Positions 1 through 9,955 of a stretch of DNA of 64,000 nucleotides are shown here, piece after piece. Location: the NCBI GenBank assembly GCA_038125665.1, contig JAYPEI010000002.1:186001-250000 (forward strand). The letters run 5' to 3'. The stretch comes from CAILUG01 sp038125665. Its GTDB lineage: Bacteria; Pseudomonadota; Gammaproteobacteria; Pseudomonadales; Pseudohongiellaceae. Numbering within the stretch: position 1 is the stretch's first letter; the number at the start of each line of letters is the position of its first letter. The notes below the pieces were generated by a model that did no database searches, was not told the DNA's origin, and was given only the letters and a program-made list of their open reading frames with translations. Both the position numbers and the translations under genes were made by a program.

Positions 1-694
1 CAGGCGTTGAGTATCCAAAGTAGAAGAACTCTTGATTAAGATTTCCAGAAAATTCGCTATGAATCCCCCAGATTTCATTTTTTCCAGTTTTGTCTAATCC
101 CTGCTTGTGGTCTGCTAGTTCGCTGAAAGAGTTTGGAAGACGCAACACAGGGCGAAGGTACATAGCTTGTATTTGCATAGAATGCCAGTTGAGCTTTGTC
201 TGGATTCCATCAAAAGAGTTAACTGTATTCCGAAACACCTGCCTTCCAATTAATCGCCGTGAACCGACATCAAGGGTCATCCTACCCAATTGCAAGGAGA
301 ATAATTCCCCATGTCGCCAACCTAACCAAACTTGAATTGGCTCTAAGACATTGACATCATCATTGCCAAGAGGGGTTGCTGGCTCTATGTGAAAAGCTCT
401 GGCATCCCTTAACTCCAGCATACCATTGAAGTTCGATTTTCGAATCGAAAAGCCAACATCCGCCATCGTTGAGTACAAGGATAATTGACCAGCCGCATTG
501 GCTTGGTAGGGGTGCTGGACAATCTCATTGCGAAAACGCAAGCTACCAAAGGAAGCTATGCTGCTGTCATCAGCAAGCACAAAGGGACTTTGACACAGAA
601 TTAGAAAAAAAACGAAACTGCAGGCAAATGACAAATTTAACCTATTGTGTGTTTCTAAGCACAGAGTAATCACAAAGGGCTTTACAAGGAACAT
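1..694 (-). CDS. Alginate-export-domain outer-membrane porin, 5' part only
   Basis: A minus-strand reading frame stays open from the left edge to an ATG at 694, giving about 231 codons; the C-terminal part lies outside the window. A hydrophobic signal segment ends near VLADDS. The mature part contains WLGWRHGELFSLQLGRM followed by GRQVFRNTVNSFDGIQ, which matches my knowledge of the alginate-export porin family (GRQ-F-RNT-N-FDG core of an outer-membrane barrel). A TTG 39 codons... further in, preceded by AGG about six bases upstream, would give a cleaner signal peptide, so the exact start is uncertain. It is divergent from the ModA-like gene with only 11 bases between the annotated starts. The likely role is passage of an anionic sugar or small organic molecule across the outer membrane; the substrate is unknown. 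Confidence 0.75.
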   Translation of the reverse strand, partial: MFLVKPFVITLCLETHNRLNLSFACSFVFFLILCQSPFVLADDSSIASFGSLRFRNEIVQHPYQANAAGQLSLYSTMADVGFSIRKSNFNGMLELRDARAFHIEPATPLGNDDVNVLEPIQVWLGWRHGELFSLQLGRMTLDVGSRRLIGRQVFRNTVNSFDGIQTKLNWHSMQIQAMYLRPVLRLPNSFSELADHKQGLDKTGKNEIWGIHSEFSGNLNQEFFYFGYSTP

Positions 695-705
695 GACAAG
701 GAATA

Positions 706-1485
706 GTGTGTGGGGCGATGCGAAAATATAATCATAAAGTGGGTCAGCTATCAATTATTTTAGCCGCTACATTATTACAAAGTCTTATTCTATTAGCTCC
801 TTTAACTGTAGTTCATGCATCAACAGTAACCGTAGCTGTTGCATCAAACTATGCTCGGCCTTTGCAACAAATTGCCGAGCGTTTTACTCAACACACTGGT
901 CATAATGTCCGCCTTAGTAGTGGTTCATCTGGTCAGCTGGCTACCCAAATCCAAAATGGTGCCCCATTTGATATATTTCTTTCAGCCGATCAGGCTTTAC
1001 CAGAAAAATTAGAAGCTCTTGGTCTTACTGTTAAGGGCTCTCGCTTTACTTACGCTCATGGTAGATTAGTGTTGTGGTCATTATCTATAGAAGACCCCCT
1101 CATGGCTTTAAAAAATGGGCAGTTCACACGATTAGCCTTGGCTAATCCTGAGTTGGCACCTTACGGCAAAGCTGCAGCAGAGGTGTTAGAGGCTCTCGGT
1201 TTGTCAGCCTCTGACTCTTGGGTGTTTGGTGAAAATATTTCACAAACCTATCAGTTTGTTGCTACAGCTAATGCGTCATTGGGCTTTATAGCTCACTCTC
1301 AATGGAAGAGCACAGCCCTAGCAAAAAAGGGGTATCGCTGGGAAATCCCAGAAAATTTGCATACACCAATCCTACAAGATGCGGTACTCTTGAAGAGAGG
1401 CGCTAACTCTTTAGCTGCAAGACAGCTTATGGAATTTCTTAATAGTCAAGAAGCTCAACAATTAAATGCTAGTTTAGGTTACTAG
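706..1485 (+). CDS. ModA-like molybdate/anion substrate-binding protein
   Basis: Periplasmic binding protein of 259 residues. After a signal peptide ending near VVHAS, the mature start TVTVAVASNYARPLQQIAERF and the segment GSSGQLATQIQNGAPFDIFLSAD are typical of ModA, which binds molybdate or tungstate for an ABC importer. The listed start is GTG at 706; an ATG at 718 is an alternative and no ideal ribosome site decides between them. No modB or modC follows; the next gene is a sodium symporter. The protein is therefore an orphan here and might work with a distant permease or bind another oxyanion. A molybdenum hydroxylase lies about 25 kb away, so a molybdate supply role is conceivable but unproven. 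Confidence 0.8.
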   Translation: MCGAMRKYNHKVGQLSIILAATLLQSLILLAPLTVVHASTVTVAVASNYARPLQQIAERFTQHTGHNVRLSSGSSGQLATQIQNGAPFDIFLSADQALPEKLEALGLTVKGSRFTYAHGRLVLWSLSIEDPLMALKNGQFTRLALANPELAPYGKAAAEVLEALGLSASDSWVFGENISQTYQFVATANASLGFIAHSQWKSTALAKKGYRWEIPENLHTPILQDAVLLKRGANSLAARQLMEFLNSQEAQQLNASLGY

Positions 1486-1601
1486 GAAGGAATTAATTTC
1501 ATCTCTATGCTTGATCTATGCAAAAGCTGTGAAAGTGCACAAAATTCCTCTCAGAGTTAAAGATAAAAAGAATCACTCTACAGTCACTTAAAAGGTCGAT
1601 T

Positions 1602-3182
1602 ATGACTCTTCTTACTTTTTTATTTTTTACTGGCTTAGTGGCAGTTGTCACTTGGCGGATTACTCACAAAGATGATCATCACTCGAGCACGGGTTACTTT
1701 CTAGCTGGACGTTCATTAACTTGGCCTTTCATAGCCGGGTCTTTGTTATTAACAAACCTCTCAACAGAGCAGATGGTAGGCTTAAATGGATCGGCTTACA
1801 AAGATGGACTTCTTGTTATGGCTTGGGAGGTTGTTGCGGTAGTTGCTCTTGTGACAGCAGCATTATTCTTTCTACCAAAATTTCTGCGCAGTGGTATATC
1901 AACAGTACCAGAGTTGCTGGAGCTTAGGTTTGATGCCCAGACCAGGGCATTTTGTTCGATACTGTTTTTAGTAGCTTACGCAGTGATTTTATTACCTATC
2001 ATACTCTACACGGGTGCCACGGGATTGATAGGGATGCTAGATTTATCAGCTATTATTGGGGTTTCAGACTATGACACCCTGCTTTGGTTGGTTGTTTGGT
2101 TGGTGGGTTTGCTCGGGTCTGTCTATGCCCTCTTTGGGGGTCTACGTACTGTGGTTGTCTCTGATACATTGAATGGCATTGGTCTGTTGATCGGCGGGTT
2201 GTTGATTGCCTGGCTGGGCTTATCTGAGTTGGGTGAAGGATCCGTTGGAGTTGGTTTACAAGTAGTGGCAGAAGCAAACCCTGGACGCTTAAGTTCCAAC
2301 GGCAGTGAAAGTTCATCAGTACCATTTTCTACGCTTTTTTCAGGAGTTCTATTGCTGCATATGTTCTACTGGACTACAAATCAACAGATTATCCAGAGGA
2401 CGCTGGGTGCTAAATCACTAGCCGAAGGTCAAAAAGGGATAATGGCAACAGGTTTCCTAAAGTTGTTTGGCCCCTTATATCTGGTCTTGCCCGGTTTAAT
2501 TGCCTATGCAATGTTCCCAGACCTTGGATCAGCGGATCAAGCATATGGCACACTTGTTAGCAACGTATTACCGGATACTCTTATTGGCTTCTTTGCAGCC
2601 GTGATGGTAGGAGCGATCTTATCAAGCTACAACTCTGCTCTGAATTCCACGTGTACACTATTTAGTCTTGGCGTTTATCAACGCTTGATTGCCCCTGAAG
2701 CAAGTGGTGAACGAGTAGTGGCTGCGGGTAAAAAGTTTGGCTGGGTGGTCTCAGTAATAGCCATGATTGGTGCTCCTCTGCTGGCCGGGCAAAGTAGTAT
2801 TTTTAATTATTTACAGCAGATGAATGGATTATATTTTATTCCCATTTTAGCAGTTGTTTTTTGTGGCTTAATTTCTCGGCGTATGCCGGCGATATCCGCT
2901 AAAGTAACGCTTATCGTAGGGCCAGTGGGAATTGCTATTGTGTATTTCGTGCCCGTGGTGAGCCAGCAACTGGATTGGTTACATGAATACCATTTTCTTG
3001 GGCTAATGTTCGTTGCGCTTTGTCTGTTGATGCTAGCTTTACGGTTACTCAGGCCTTTAAAAGAGGACTGGGTTCAACCTGATGCCGAGGTGGTTGATAT
3101 GACTCCTTGGGCTTACGTACGCTTGTCCGGTCTGGCTCTTCTGCTGGCAGTTTTGGGTATCTATAGTTTGTTTTATCAGTAA
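1602..3182 (+). CDS. Sodium:solute symporter (SSS/SLC5 family)
   Basis: Inner-membrane protein of 526 residues with about 13 hydrophobic segments spread over its length. The N-terminal STGYFLAGRSLTWPFIAGS and the later segment FYWTTNQQIIQRTLGAKS are hallmark SSS-family sequences and resemble the YidK/SGLT-type branch that imports sugars or related solutes with Na+. The ATG at 1602 is preceded by AAAAGG at a suitable distance. The gene follows the ModA-like gene by 116 bases on the same strand and precedes the DUF1592 operon by about 270 bases. The substrate cannot be assigned from sequence alone. Confidence 0.88.
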   Translation: MTLLTFLFFTGLVAVVTWRITHKDDHHSSTGYFLAGRSLTWPFIAGSLLLTNLSTEQMVGLNGSAYKDGLLVMAWEVVAVVALVTAALFFLPKFLRSGISTVPELLELRFDAQTRAFCSILFLVAYAVILLPIILYTGATGLIGMLDLSAIIGVSDYDTLLWLVVWLVGLLGSVYALFGGLRTVVVSDTLNGIGLLIGGLLIAWLGLSELGEGSVGVGLQVVAEANPGRLSSNGSESSSVPFSTLFSGVLLLHMFYWTTNQQIIQRTLGAKSLAEGQKGIMATGFLKLFGPLYLVLPGLIAYAMFPDLGSADQAYGTLVSNVLPDTLIGFFAAVMVGAILSSYNSALNSTCTLFSLGVYQRLIAPEASGERVVAAGKKFGWVVSVIAMIGAPLLAGQSSIFNYLQQMNGLYFIPILAVVFCGLISRRMPAISAKVTLIVGPVGIAIVYFVPVVSQQLDWLHEYHFLGLMFVALCLLMLALRLLRPLKEDWVQPDAEVVDMTPWAYVRLSGLALLLAVLGIYSLFYQ

Positions 3183-3455
3183 TCACAGTACCAATTATGT
3201 TACTCAGGTATTTCGATATGAACATAATTAAGCCGTGTCAGTATTCAGTGAGTGTCATGAGTCAATATCATAGGCTCTAAAAGTGTTAACTCTCTAGACT
3301 CTCGTGTGCATAATTTATTCAAAATTAGAGACTTAGATCATCTAACGGTGCTTGCTGAGAGGGTTTTAAGGTGTGCGTTATATCGGTGATTGTCGTACAA
3401 TTTCATCTGTTAACAAAAACCAAGAATTTATCTGAAGTATATAGGAGTGTGCCTG

Positions 3456-5879
3456 ATGTCACGCACTTATGATGAACTATTTAAAGAGTTGAGCTTAATC
3501 TTAGTCCTGCAGTTGTCTTTTGCTTTTTTTATTTCTTCAAGTTTTGCTGCGACAGCAGAGGATCCCATTAATAGTGAACAGTTTACAGGGTTTTTACAAA
3601 GCTACTGTATGGACTGCCACAACAGTGAAGATTGGGCAGGCTCTATCGCGATGGATACTTTGAACTTGAGTGATGTGAGACATGACGCTGAAATCTGGGA
3701 GAAAGCACTTGGTAGATTGCGTGGTCGATTAATGCCTCCAGTCAGTGCTGACCAGCCCGAGCAAATAGCCATTGATGCCATCATTCAGCATCTTGAAGCG
3801 AGGATTGATACTACCAATAATGATGAATTTGTCGTCAGCCATGTGCCCATTCAACGACTGAATCGAGATGAGTTCACGGCAACTATTGAAGGGCTCATAG
3901 GTGTCAAGTTGGACCCAGAGCAAGTACTACCAACTGAAATTGAAGTCGAAGGGTTTAATAATCAAGCGGGTGCACTTATTATTTCACCCGCTTTCCTTGA
4001 GCAGTATCTGAGCGCTGTCCGAAACGCGGTCAGGCTCGCGATGGGCGAACCGGTACCAAAATTCGCTAGTACTTTTTATGCATCAGATGGGGGTACGCAA
4101 CGTTCACCGGCTAATAATCAAACGATTCACCGTACTGGTATGCCTTTAGGAACTCGGGGAGGTATCAAGTTCACTCATGTATTTCCAACGGATGGCGAAT
4201 ATCGTTTTAACGTGCTAGATATTGACGCGGGACTCTACCCTCGAGGTGTGGAAACTTCCGCTACACTAGTTATCTTGATTGATGACGAAGAAGTGTTGAG
4301 AAAAAAAATCGGAGGCCCAGAAGATCTTGAGTTGGCAGATCGTGATGGTCCTGAAGGTCGAGCAGCCATTATCGCTAAATTGAGTAATTTACCGGCTCTA
4401 GTGACAGCAGGTCCCCACGAAGTAGTAATTACTTATATCGAACGTTCGCGAGCTATAAGTTCAGATCTCACAGGAGGTGGTTTATTATCAAACATGCCGA
4501 GACTTCAAGATGGCATTGAAGTGGAGGGGCCATTTCAACCATCAGGGCTGTCTATGAGTGAGAGCCGTGAAAAAATTCTCTCCTGTTTACCCAGCGAACT
4601 TGCTGAAGAAACGGCTTGTGCAGAACAAATTATTCGAACCTTAGGAACTAAGGCGTTTCGTCGTCAAGTCACAGAGGAAGACATTGAATGGTTATTACCC
4701 TATTTTGAAGCTGGTCGTGCCGAAGCAGGTGGTTTTGACAGTGGTATTACAGAGATGGTCACAGCGATGTTGTCATCTCCCGATTTTCTTTTCAGAGCTA
4801 TAAAAGGTCAGGATGCTTCTCAAGAAGCCAGCAAGCTATCTGATCTTGAGCTTGCGTCGCGGCTGTCTTTCCTTCTGTGGAGCCAAGGTCCTGATCAAGA
4901 ATTAATCGATTTGGCAGAGAAAGGCCGTCTGCATGAAGGTGTAGTCTTAGATGAACAAGTCGACAGAATGTTAGGAGATCCTCGTGCAAGTGCCTTGATA
5001 GAAAACTTTGCCTTAGCATGGTTGAATCTGGATGAGCTTGAACAGATTGAGCCGCTTGATCCGACATTTAATGATGGCATGAGGAAGAATTTTGAAACCG
5101 AAATAAGGATGTTTCTAAGTTCTGTACTACTCGAGGATAAATCAGTAACAGAACTTTTAGATGCAAACTATACCTTTGTCAATGAGGCTTTGGCGCGTCA
5201 TTACAATATCCCTGATGTTTTAGGCTCTCAATTCCGTCGAGTTGAGTTGGCTGATGAGAACCGTTGGGGATTATTGGGTAAGGGGGCTGTGTTGCTTCGT
5301 ACGTCCTACGGCGATAGAACTTCTCCAGTACTCCGCGGCGCATGGGTTCTAGATCGTGTTCTAGGAACGCCCCCCACTCCGCCGCCTCCTAATGTTGAAA
5401 CAGATCTTTCTATTAAAGAGGGTGAAAAGCCAACAACTGTTCGTCAGCGCCTTGAACAACATCGAGAAAATACAAGTTGTCAGTCTTGTCATGGGGCCAT
5501 TGATCCACTGGGGCTGGCACTTGAGAATTTTGATGTTACTGGCAAATGGCGTTTGGTGGACGAACAAGCTAAAGAAAAAATTGACGCCTCTACTGTATTG
5601 CCGGGTGGTAAGCAAATTGAAGGGCCTGTGGCTTTGCGTGAACATCTACTGAGTCGTGCTGACCAATTTCCACAGACTATGACAAAAAGATTGATGATGT
5701 ATGCTCTCAATCGAGAAGTAGAGTTCTTTGATATGCCTGAAGTACGCCGCATTGTCGATGAGTCAAAGGAAAATGGTTGGAGCTTCGCAGCAATATTAAA
5801 GGGGGTAGTGAATAGTCCGGCCTTTAGAATGCAGGGATCTGAAGTAGAGCTCAGTCAAGTAGCTAGTAACGCTCACTAG
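3456..5879 (+). CDS. DUF1592-family exported cytochrome-like protein (module A)
   Basis: Large exported protein of about 807 residues. A signal peptide (LSLILVLQLSFAFFISSSFA) is followed by a haem c motif CMDCH near residue 51. Segments matching the family order DUF1587, DUF1595, DUF1592, DUF1588 and DUF1585 follow. A second haem-like motif, CQSCH, precedes the conserved IDPLGLALENFDVTGKWR. ATG 3456 is preferred to the upstream GTG 3447 because AGGAG lies eight bases before it. Proteins of this architecture are usually adjacent to DUF1552 genes, as here (18-base gap). Two CXXCH sites imply a periplasmic electron-transfer or oxidising role; the actual reaction is not established. A diverged copy lies at 19239-21701. 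Confidence 0.88.
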   Translation: MSRTYDELFKELSLILVLQLSFAFFISSSFAATAEDPINSEQFTGFLQSYCMDCHNSEDWAGSIAMDTLNLSDVRHDAEIWEKALGRLRGRLMPPVSADQPEQIAIDAIIQHLEARIDTTNNDEFVVSHVPIQRLNRDEFTATIEGLIGVKLDPEQVLPTEIEVEGFNNQAGALIISPAFLEQYLSAVRNAVRLAMGEPVPKFASTFYASDGGTQRSPANNQTIHRTGMPLGTRGGIKFTHVFPTDGEYRFNVLDIDAGLYPRGVETSATLVILIDDEEVLRKKIGGPEDLELADRDGPEGRAAIIAKLSNLPALVTAGPHEVVITYIERSRAISSDLTGGGLLSNMPRLQDGIEVEGPFQPSGLSMSESREKILSCLPSELAEETACAEQIIRTLGTKAFRRQVTEEDIEWLLPYFEAGRAEAGGFDSGITEMVTAMLSSPDFLFRAIKGQDASQEASKLSDLELASRLSFLLWSQGPDQELIDLAEKGRLHEGVVLDEQVDRMLGDPRASALIENFALAWLNLDELEQIEPLDPTFNDGMRKNFETEIRMFLSSVLLEDKSVTELLDANYTFVNEALARHYNIPDVLGSQFRRVELADENRWGLLGKGAVLLRTSYGDRTSPVLRGAWVLDRVLGTPPTPPPPNVETDLSIKEGEKPTTVRQRLEQHRENTSCQSCHGAIDPLGLALENFDVTGKWRLVDEQAKEKIDASTVLPGGKQIEGPVALREHLLSRADQFPQTMTKRLMMYALNREVEFFDMPEVRRIVDESKENGWSFAAILKGVVNSPAFRMQGSEVELSQVASNAH

Positions 5880-5897
5880 AGAATAGGGGATCAAGAA

Positions 5898-7247
5898 ATG
5901 GCCAATTTTCTTACCAAAAAATATCTTTCACGCCGTACGCTGTTACGTAATGGAAGTCTAGCGCTTTCATTGCCTTTGCTTGATGCGATGATTCCAGCCT
6001 CTACTGCGTTGGCGCAGACTGCCGCCAGTCCTAAGCTGCGAGCTGGGTTCTTCTATATCCCGCATGGTGCCATAATGAATAACACACCTTTTGGTAAGGA
6101 AGTGGATGCTTGGACTTCTGAAGGTGAGGGTGAGAAATTCAAATTGGGTCATATTCTTGAACCGTTAGAGGCTTATAAGCGATATGTCACTACATTTGAA
6201 AATTTAGAAAATAAAGCCTCTTTCGGATCAGTTCATACTATAAACCCAGCTACCTGGTTGAGTTGTGTGCGCCCGGATACTGACGCTAAAACTGCGAGTA
6301 TGTCAATTACCTTAGATCAGATTATTGCTCAGCAGCTTGGTCAGGAAACTGCGCTGCCTTCACTTGAGGTATGTTCTGAAACTACTATTCAAGTGGCTGC
6401 TTGTGGGGGAGCAGGTTGTTATTACGCATCAACGCTTTCTTACGCGGCTCCAAACTCTCCTTTACCTATGGAATTTAATCCACGCAAAATTTTTATTCAG
6501 TTATTGGGTGAAGGTGATACTGCCTTAGAGCGTGAGGCGCTCTTACAAAAAAATGCCTCAGTATTGGATATGATAGCTGATCGTACTTCTGCATTGAGTA
6601 AGCAGCTAGGTCCAGGTGACAAAGCCATTCTTTCTGATTACTTGGATAATGTTCGTGAAATAGAAAGACGAGTCGCGCTGGCGAGTGCAAGAGATCTTTC
6701 TGGTATTGATATTCCAGATGCGCCAGTAGGGCAGTTAGAAGACTTTGATGAACAAGTGAAATTGATGTTTGATCTTATAGCTTTAGCGTATCAGGCAGAC
6801 CTCACGCGAGTGGCTTCTTATGTAATGGTCTCAGAAGGTACCAACCGTACCTATAACCATGTAGGTGTGCCTGATAGTTTCCATCCTGTATCTCATCATA
6901 CGAATGACCCTGAAAGAATTCGTCGCTTAACAATCATCCAAAGATACCACATGCAGCGATTCGCCGACTTTGTCACTAAATTGGATAACACACCTGATGG
7001 AGACGGTTCTTTGTTGGATCATTCTTTGTTCCTTTATGGATCAAATATGAGTAATTCGAATCAGCACGATAACTATCCTCTTCCAGAACTTTGGATTGGT
7101 GGTGCTAATGGTCGTCATCGTGGTGGCAAAAATGTGCAATTGCCAGAGCGCACTCCACTGGCGAATCTCCATCTGACCTTCCTCGACAAGATGGGTATTG
7201 GACAGGAGACCTTTGCCAATAGTACTGGCCTTATTGAGAAAGCCTGA
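5898..7247 (+). CDS. DUF1552 family Tat-exported protein (module A)
   Basis: Protein of 449 residues starting with a twin-arginine signal, SRRTLLRNG, followed by LALSLPLLDAM and an Ala-rich cleavage region. The mature protein matches the DUF1552 family: a GFFYIPHGA-type beginning, a central DLIALAYQADLTRVASYVM segment, SFHPVSHH, a NTPDGDGSLLDHSLFLYGS segment and ELWIGGANG near the end. The family appears related to sulfatase/alkaline-phosphatase-like or DUF1501 proteins, but no reaction is established. Export in a folded state by Tat suggests a bound cofactor or metal. It is second in the operon after the DUF1592 gene, and the same pairing recurs at 17902-21701. Confidence 0.88.
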   Translation: MANFLTKKYLSRRTLLRNGSLALSLPLLDAMIPASTALAQTAASPKLRAGFFYIPHGAIMNNTPFGKEVDAWTSEGEGEKFKLGHILEPLEAYKRYVTTFENLENKASFGSVHTINPATWLSCVRPDTDAKTASMSITLDQIIAQQLGQETALPSLEVCSETTIQVAACGGAGCYYASTLSYAAPNSPLPMEFNPRKIFIQLLGEGDTALEREALLQKNASVLDMIADRTSALSKQLGPGDKAILSDYLDNVREIERRVALASARDLSGIDIPDAPVGQLEDFDEQVKLMFDLIALAYQADLTRVASYVMVSEGTNRTYNHVGVPDSFHPVSHHTNDPERIRRLTIIQRYHMQRFADFVTKLDNTPDGDGSLLDHSLFLYGSNMSNSNQHDNYPLPELWIGGANGRHRGGKNVQLPERTPLANLHLTFLDKMGIGQETFANSTGLIEKA

Positions 7248-7276
7248 TTTGAATTAAGATTACGAGTTGAAGAAGT

Positions 7277-8221
7277 ATGAATAAAAAAAATCGAAGAGAG
7301 ATTCTGACTTTAGCGGGGCAAGGTGTTGGCCTGCTCAGTGTGGTCTCTTTGCTAGGAGGGCTGAGTAGCTGTTCGGGTTCAGCTAAACCTTTACCTATGC
7401 AGATACTGAAACCAGGTATTACCTTAGTAACAGGTACCCCAGGTAATAGCTTGTTGGTCGAAACTATTGCTGGTCTAGCAATGGTGGACACAGCCGCTGC
7501 TGAGAGAGGGGCAGCTCTACTTGCTACTTTGGCTGGCAGCCCTGTCAATACACTTTTTAATACACACTATCATCGAGATCAAACAGGAGCTAATGCACTT
7601 ATTGGTGAAACAGGTGCTCAGATTTGTGCCCAAGAAATCACTAGACAATGGACCGCCTCAGATTACTACATACCGGCTGAGGAACGTTGGGAACACGCTT
7701 TACCTATAATTTCTCAACCAACACGCACCTTTCGAGTGCGTGATGAACTAGTGGTGGGAGATCAGAATATTATTTGTGGCTACTTACTAGAGGCTCATAC
7801 TCGGGGAGACATGTATGTCTATTTCAGTGAGGCGAATGTGCTAGCTGTGGGTGATGTTGCTTCTCCAGAACGAGATCCAGTTTTAGACTGGTTCGCGGGG
7901 GGCTGGCTAGGTGGTCGAGTAGATGCTATTGATGATTTACTTGAAATTGCAAACAATGAAACCCTGATAGTCCCGGCCTATGGCTCAGTAATGACCAGGG
8001 GGCAACTACAAACAGAACGTGACATGATGCAGTATTTATTCGATCGAACTACTGACATGGTTGACCATGGGTTCAGCGCTCAGGACATGCTGGAATCTGG
8101 TGTCATGGATGAAGTCGTTCAGAAGTTTAATCGTCGTTTCAACGATAACTACCGTTTTCTTTACGATGTAGCTAAAAGTCATTGGGCCCACTACACAAAT
8201 TTTGGTGGCAACATTGTTTAA
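7277..8221 (+). CDS. Metallo-beta-lactamase-fold lipoprotein with altered metal ligands
   Basis: Protein of 314 residues with the MBL fold layout. The N-terminus has NRREIL and then LSSC (Cys32), indicating a Tat-exported lipoprotein. Motif 1 reads THYHRDQ (His97, His99, Asp101, Gln102) where active enzymes have HxHxDH, so the second-site His is Gln. AHTRGD keeps His174, VGD keeps Asp193, but the PGHG motif is PAYG, so the final His is Tyr235. Two of the usual metal ligands are thus replaced; the protein may bind one metal, work differently, or only bind ligand. It sits between the DUF1552 and ankyrin genes in the same operon. The intact paralogue at 15043-15900 shows the contrast. Confidence 0.85.
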   Translation: MNKKNRREILTLAGQGVGLLSVVSLLGGLSSCSGSAKPLPMQILKPGITLVTGTPGNSLLVETIAGLAMVDTAAAERGAALLATLAGSPVNTLFNTHYHRDQTGANALIGETGAQICAQEITRQWTASDYYIPAEERWEHALPIISQPTRTFRVRDELVVGDQNIICGYLLEAHTRGDMYVYFSEANVLAVGDVASPERDPVLDWFAGGWLGGRVDAIDDLLEIANNETLIVPAYGSVMTRGQLQTERDMMQYLFDRTTDMVDHGFSAQDMLESGVMDEVVQKFNRRFNDNYRFLYDVAKSHWAHYTNFGGNIV

Positions 8222-8268
8222 GTCGCCACAGCGCTTGGTGAAAAAAATATTGGGCGAGAAAATCAGTT

Positions 8269-9882
8269 ATGAGTAGAATTAAATTGACAAAAATGACCAA
8301 AAATTCGCTAACCCTGAAAGTAGGAGTATTGGCTGTAGCCGCTGCTGTCACATGGAGTACTGGTCTATTTGCTCAAGAAACTTTGATTGATCTTGCCAAA
8401 GCGGGCAAAACTGAGATAGTTGTTGCAGCCATCACTTCGCCCGACCTAAATCTGAACCAACAAAGTGCTGATGGCTCTACTTCATTGTTGTGGGCTACTT
8501 ACAACGTTGATTATAAAATGGTGACGGCATTATTGGAGAAAGGGGCAGACCCGAATATTGCCAATAACTTTGGTGCTTTCCCGCTTAGTGAAGCTACAAA
8601 ACTAGGAGACCTGACCTTAGTTTCCTTGCTGCTGAAAGCAGGGGCAGACCCCAATCTAAGTAATACAGATAACCAAACCGCTCTTATGTTAGCAGCCAAT
8701 GTGGGTTCTGTAGAAATAGCCAATTTGTTAGTTGAGGCGGGCGCTGATGTCAATGCTATAGAGGGATTTCGTCAACAGGATGCTTTAATGTGGGCTGCTG
8801 CAAACAACCAGCCAAAAATAGTTAAGTTGTTAGTAGAGGCTGGTGCGGATGTTAATCGCAGGTCCAAAGCAGACGATTGGCCAAGACAAATGACTTCCGA
8901 GCCCAGAGCCCAGTTTCGTGATACCGGAGGCCTAACATCATTACTTTATGCTACTCGCTCGGGTTGTTTGGAGTGCGTAAAAACAATTGTGGAGGCTGGC
9001 GCTGATATTGATAAGCCAAATCCTGATGGTGTTACCCCCTTGATCAATGCACTTGATAATAAAAAATGGGATATCGCTTGGTATCTTCTAGATAAAGGAG
9101 CAAGAAATGACATCTGGGACATGAGTGGTCGCACACCACTATATGTGGCGGTAGACCAAAACTCTTTCCGGGCTCGTGGCTTTTTCGCAGGATTTTTTAA
9201 CTACGGTAGGGGGAAGGAAAGTGCACCTAACCGCTTTACAGGAATGGATTTAATAAATCGTCTTCTCAGTGAAGGAGTTGATACTGATCACCAGTTGACT
9301 CGAATGCGCCCTAACGGTTACGGGCGAGGCCGTTTTGCGGATTACATGATGAGAGGTGGCACAGGTCCTTTGATGGTTGCCACTCTATCTTATGATATTG
9401 ATGCCATGAAAGCATTGCTTGCAGCAGGTGCTGAAGTTGATCTACCGAATGTCTATCAGATTACCCCTTTAATGGCTGCAGTAGGTATGAGTGGCAATTC
9501 GCGCGGACCGGCTACTATTCCTGAAGGTGATATCCAAGCTAAGGTAATTGAAGCGATCGATTTATTATTAGATGCTGGTGCAGATATAAATAAAACAGTT
9601 GCAGATTCTCGCACTTATACCGCAAAAATGGATGCCTACATAATTGGTAGAGATCAAGAAGGAAGAACTGCTCTTTTTGCAGCGGCTGAAACAGGCTGGG
9701 ATAGGGTTGTTACTAGACTTCTTGAAAGAGGAGCTGATCCAACTCTACTTGATGCTGAGGGAAAGGGTATACTGGATGCAGCCATGAATCCTGTTCGAAC
9801 CGGGCCAGGCGCTAGTATGGAAATTGCTGGTGCTAATCGTGAAGTGACGATATCCCTAGTTAAAGAAGCCCTTGACCAATAA
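8269..9882 (+). CDS. Exported ankyrin-repeat protein (module A)
   Basis: Protein of 537 residues with a basic N-terminus and hydrophobic signal ending near GLFAQ, followed by about ten ankyrin repeats. Repeats show the consensus well, for example LLEKGADPNIANNFG, LLLKAGADPNLSNTD and LLVEAGADVNAIEG. Two non-consensus inserts lie after the fourth repeat (around WPRQMTSEPRA) and in the centre (Gly/Arg-rich, RGRFADYMMRGG). Ankyrin domains normally bind proteins, so an export signal points to an envelope scaffold, probably for the DUF1592/DUF1552 partners in the same operon; this is inference. A same-length homologue with an insert at the same place lies at 21703-23319. Confidence 0.85.
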   Translation: MSRIKLTKMTKNSLTLKVGVLAVAAAVTWSTGLFAQETLIDLAKAGKTEIVVAAITSPDLNLNQQSADGSTSLLWATYNVDYKMVTALLEKGADPNIANNFGAFPLSEATKLGDLTLVSLLLKAGADPNLSNTDNQTALMLAANVGSVEIANLLVEAGADVNAIEGFRQQDALMWAAANNQPKIVKLLVEAGADVNRRSKADDWPRQMTSEPRAQFRDTGGLTSLLYATRSGCLECVKTIVEAGADIDKPNPDGVTPLINALDNKKWDIAWYLLDKGARNDIWDMSGRTPLYVAVDQNSFRARGFFAGFFNYGRGKESAPNRFTGMDLINRLLSEGVDTDHQLTRMRPNGYGRGRFADYMMRGGTGPLMVATLSYDIDAMKALLAAGAEVDLPNVYQITPLMAAVGMSGNSRGPATIPEGDIQAKVIEAIDLLLDAGADINKTVADSRTYTAKMDAYIIGRDQEGRTALFAAAETGWDRVVTRLLERGADPTLLDAEGKGILDAAMNPVRTGPGASMEIAGANREVTISLVKEALDQ

Positions 9883-9955
9883 GGTGAGCGAAGAGGCAAT
9901 GCTGGATACCAAGTTTGCACTCAAAAAAACAGATTCCTAGCTTAAGTTTGCAATG

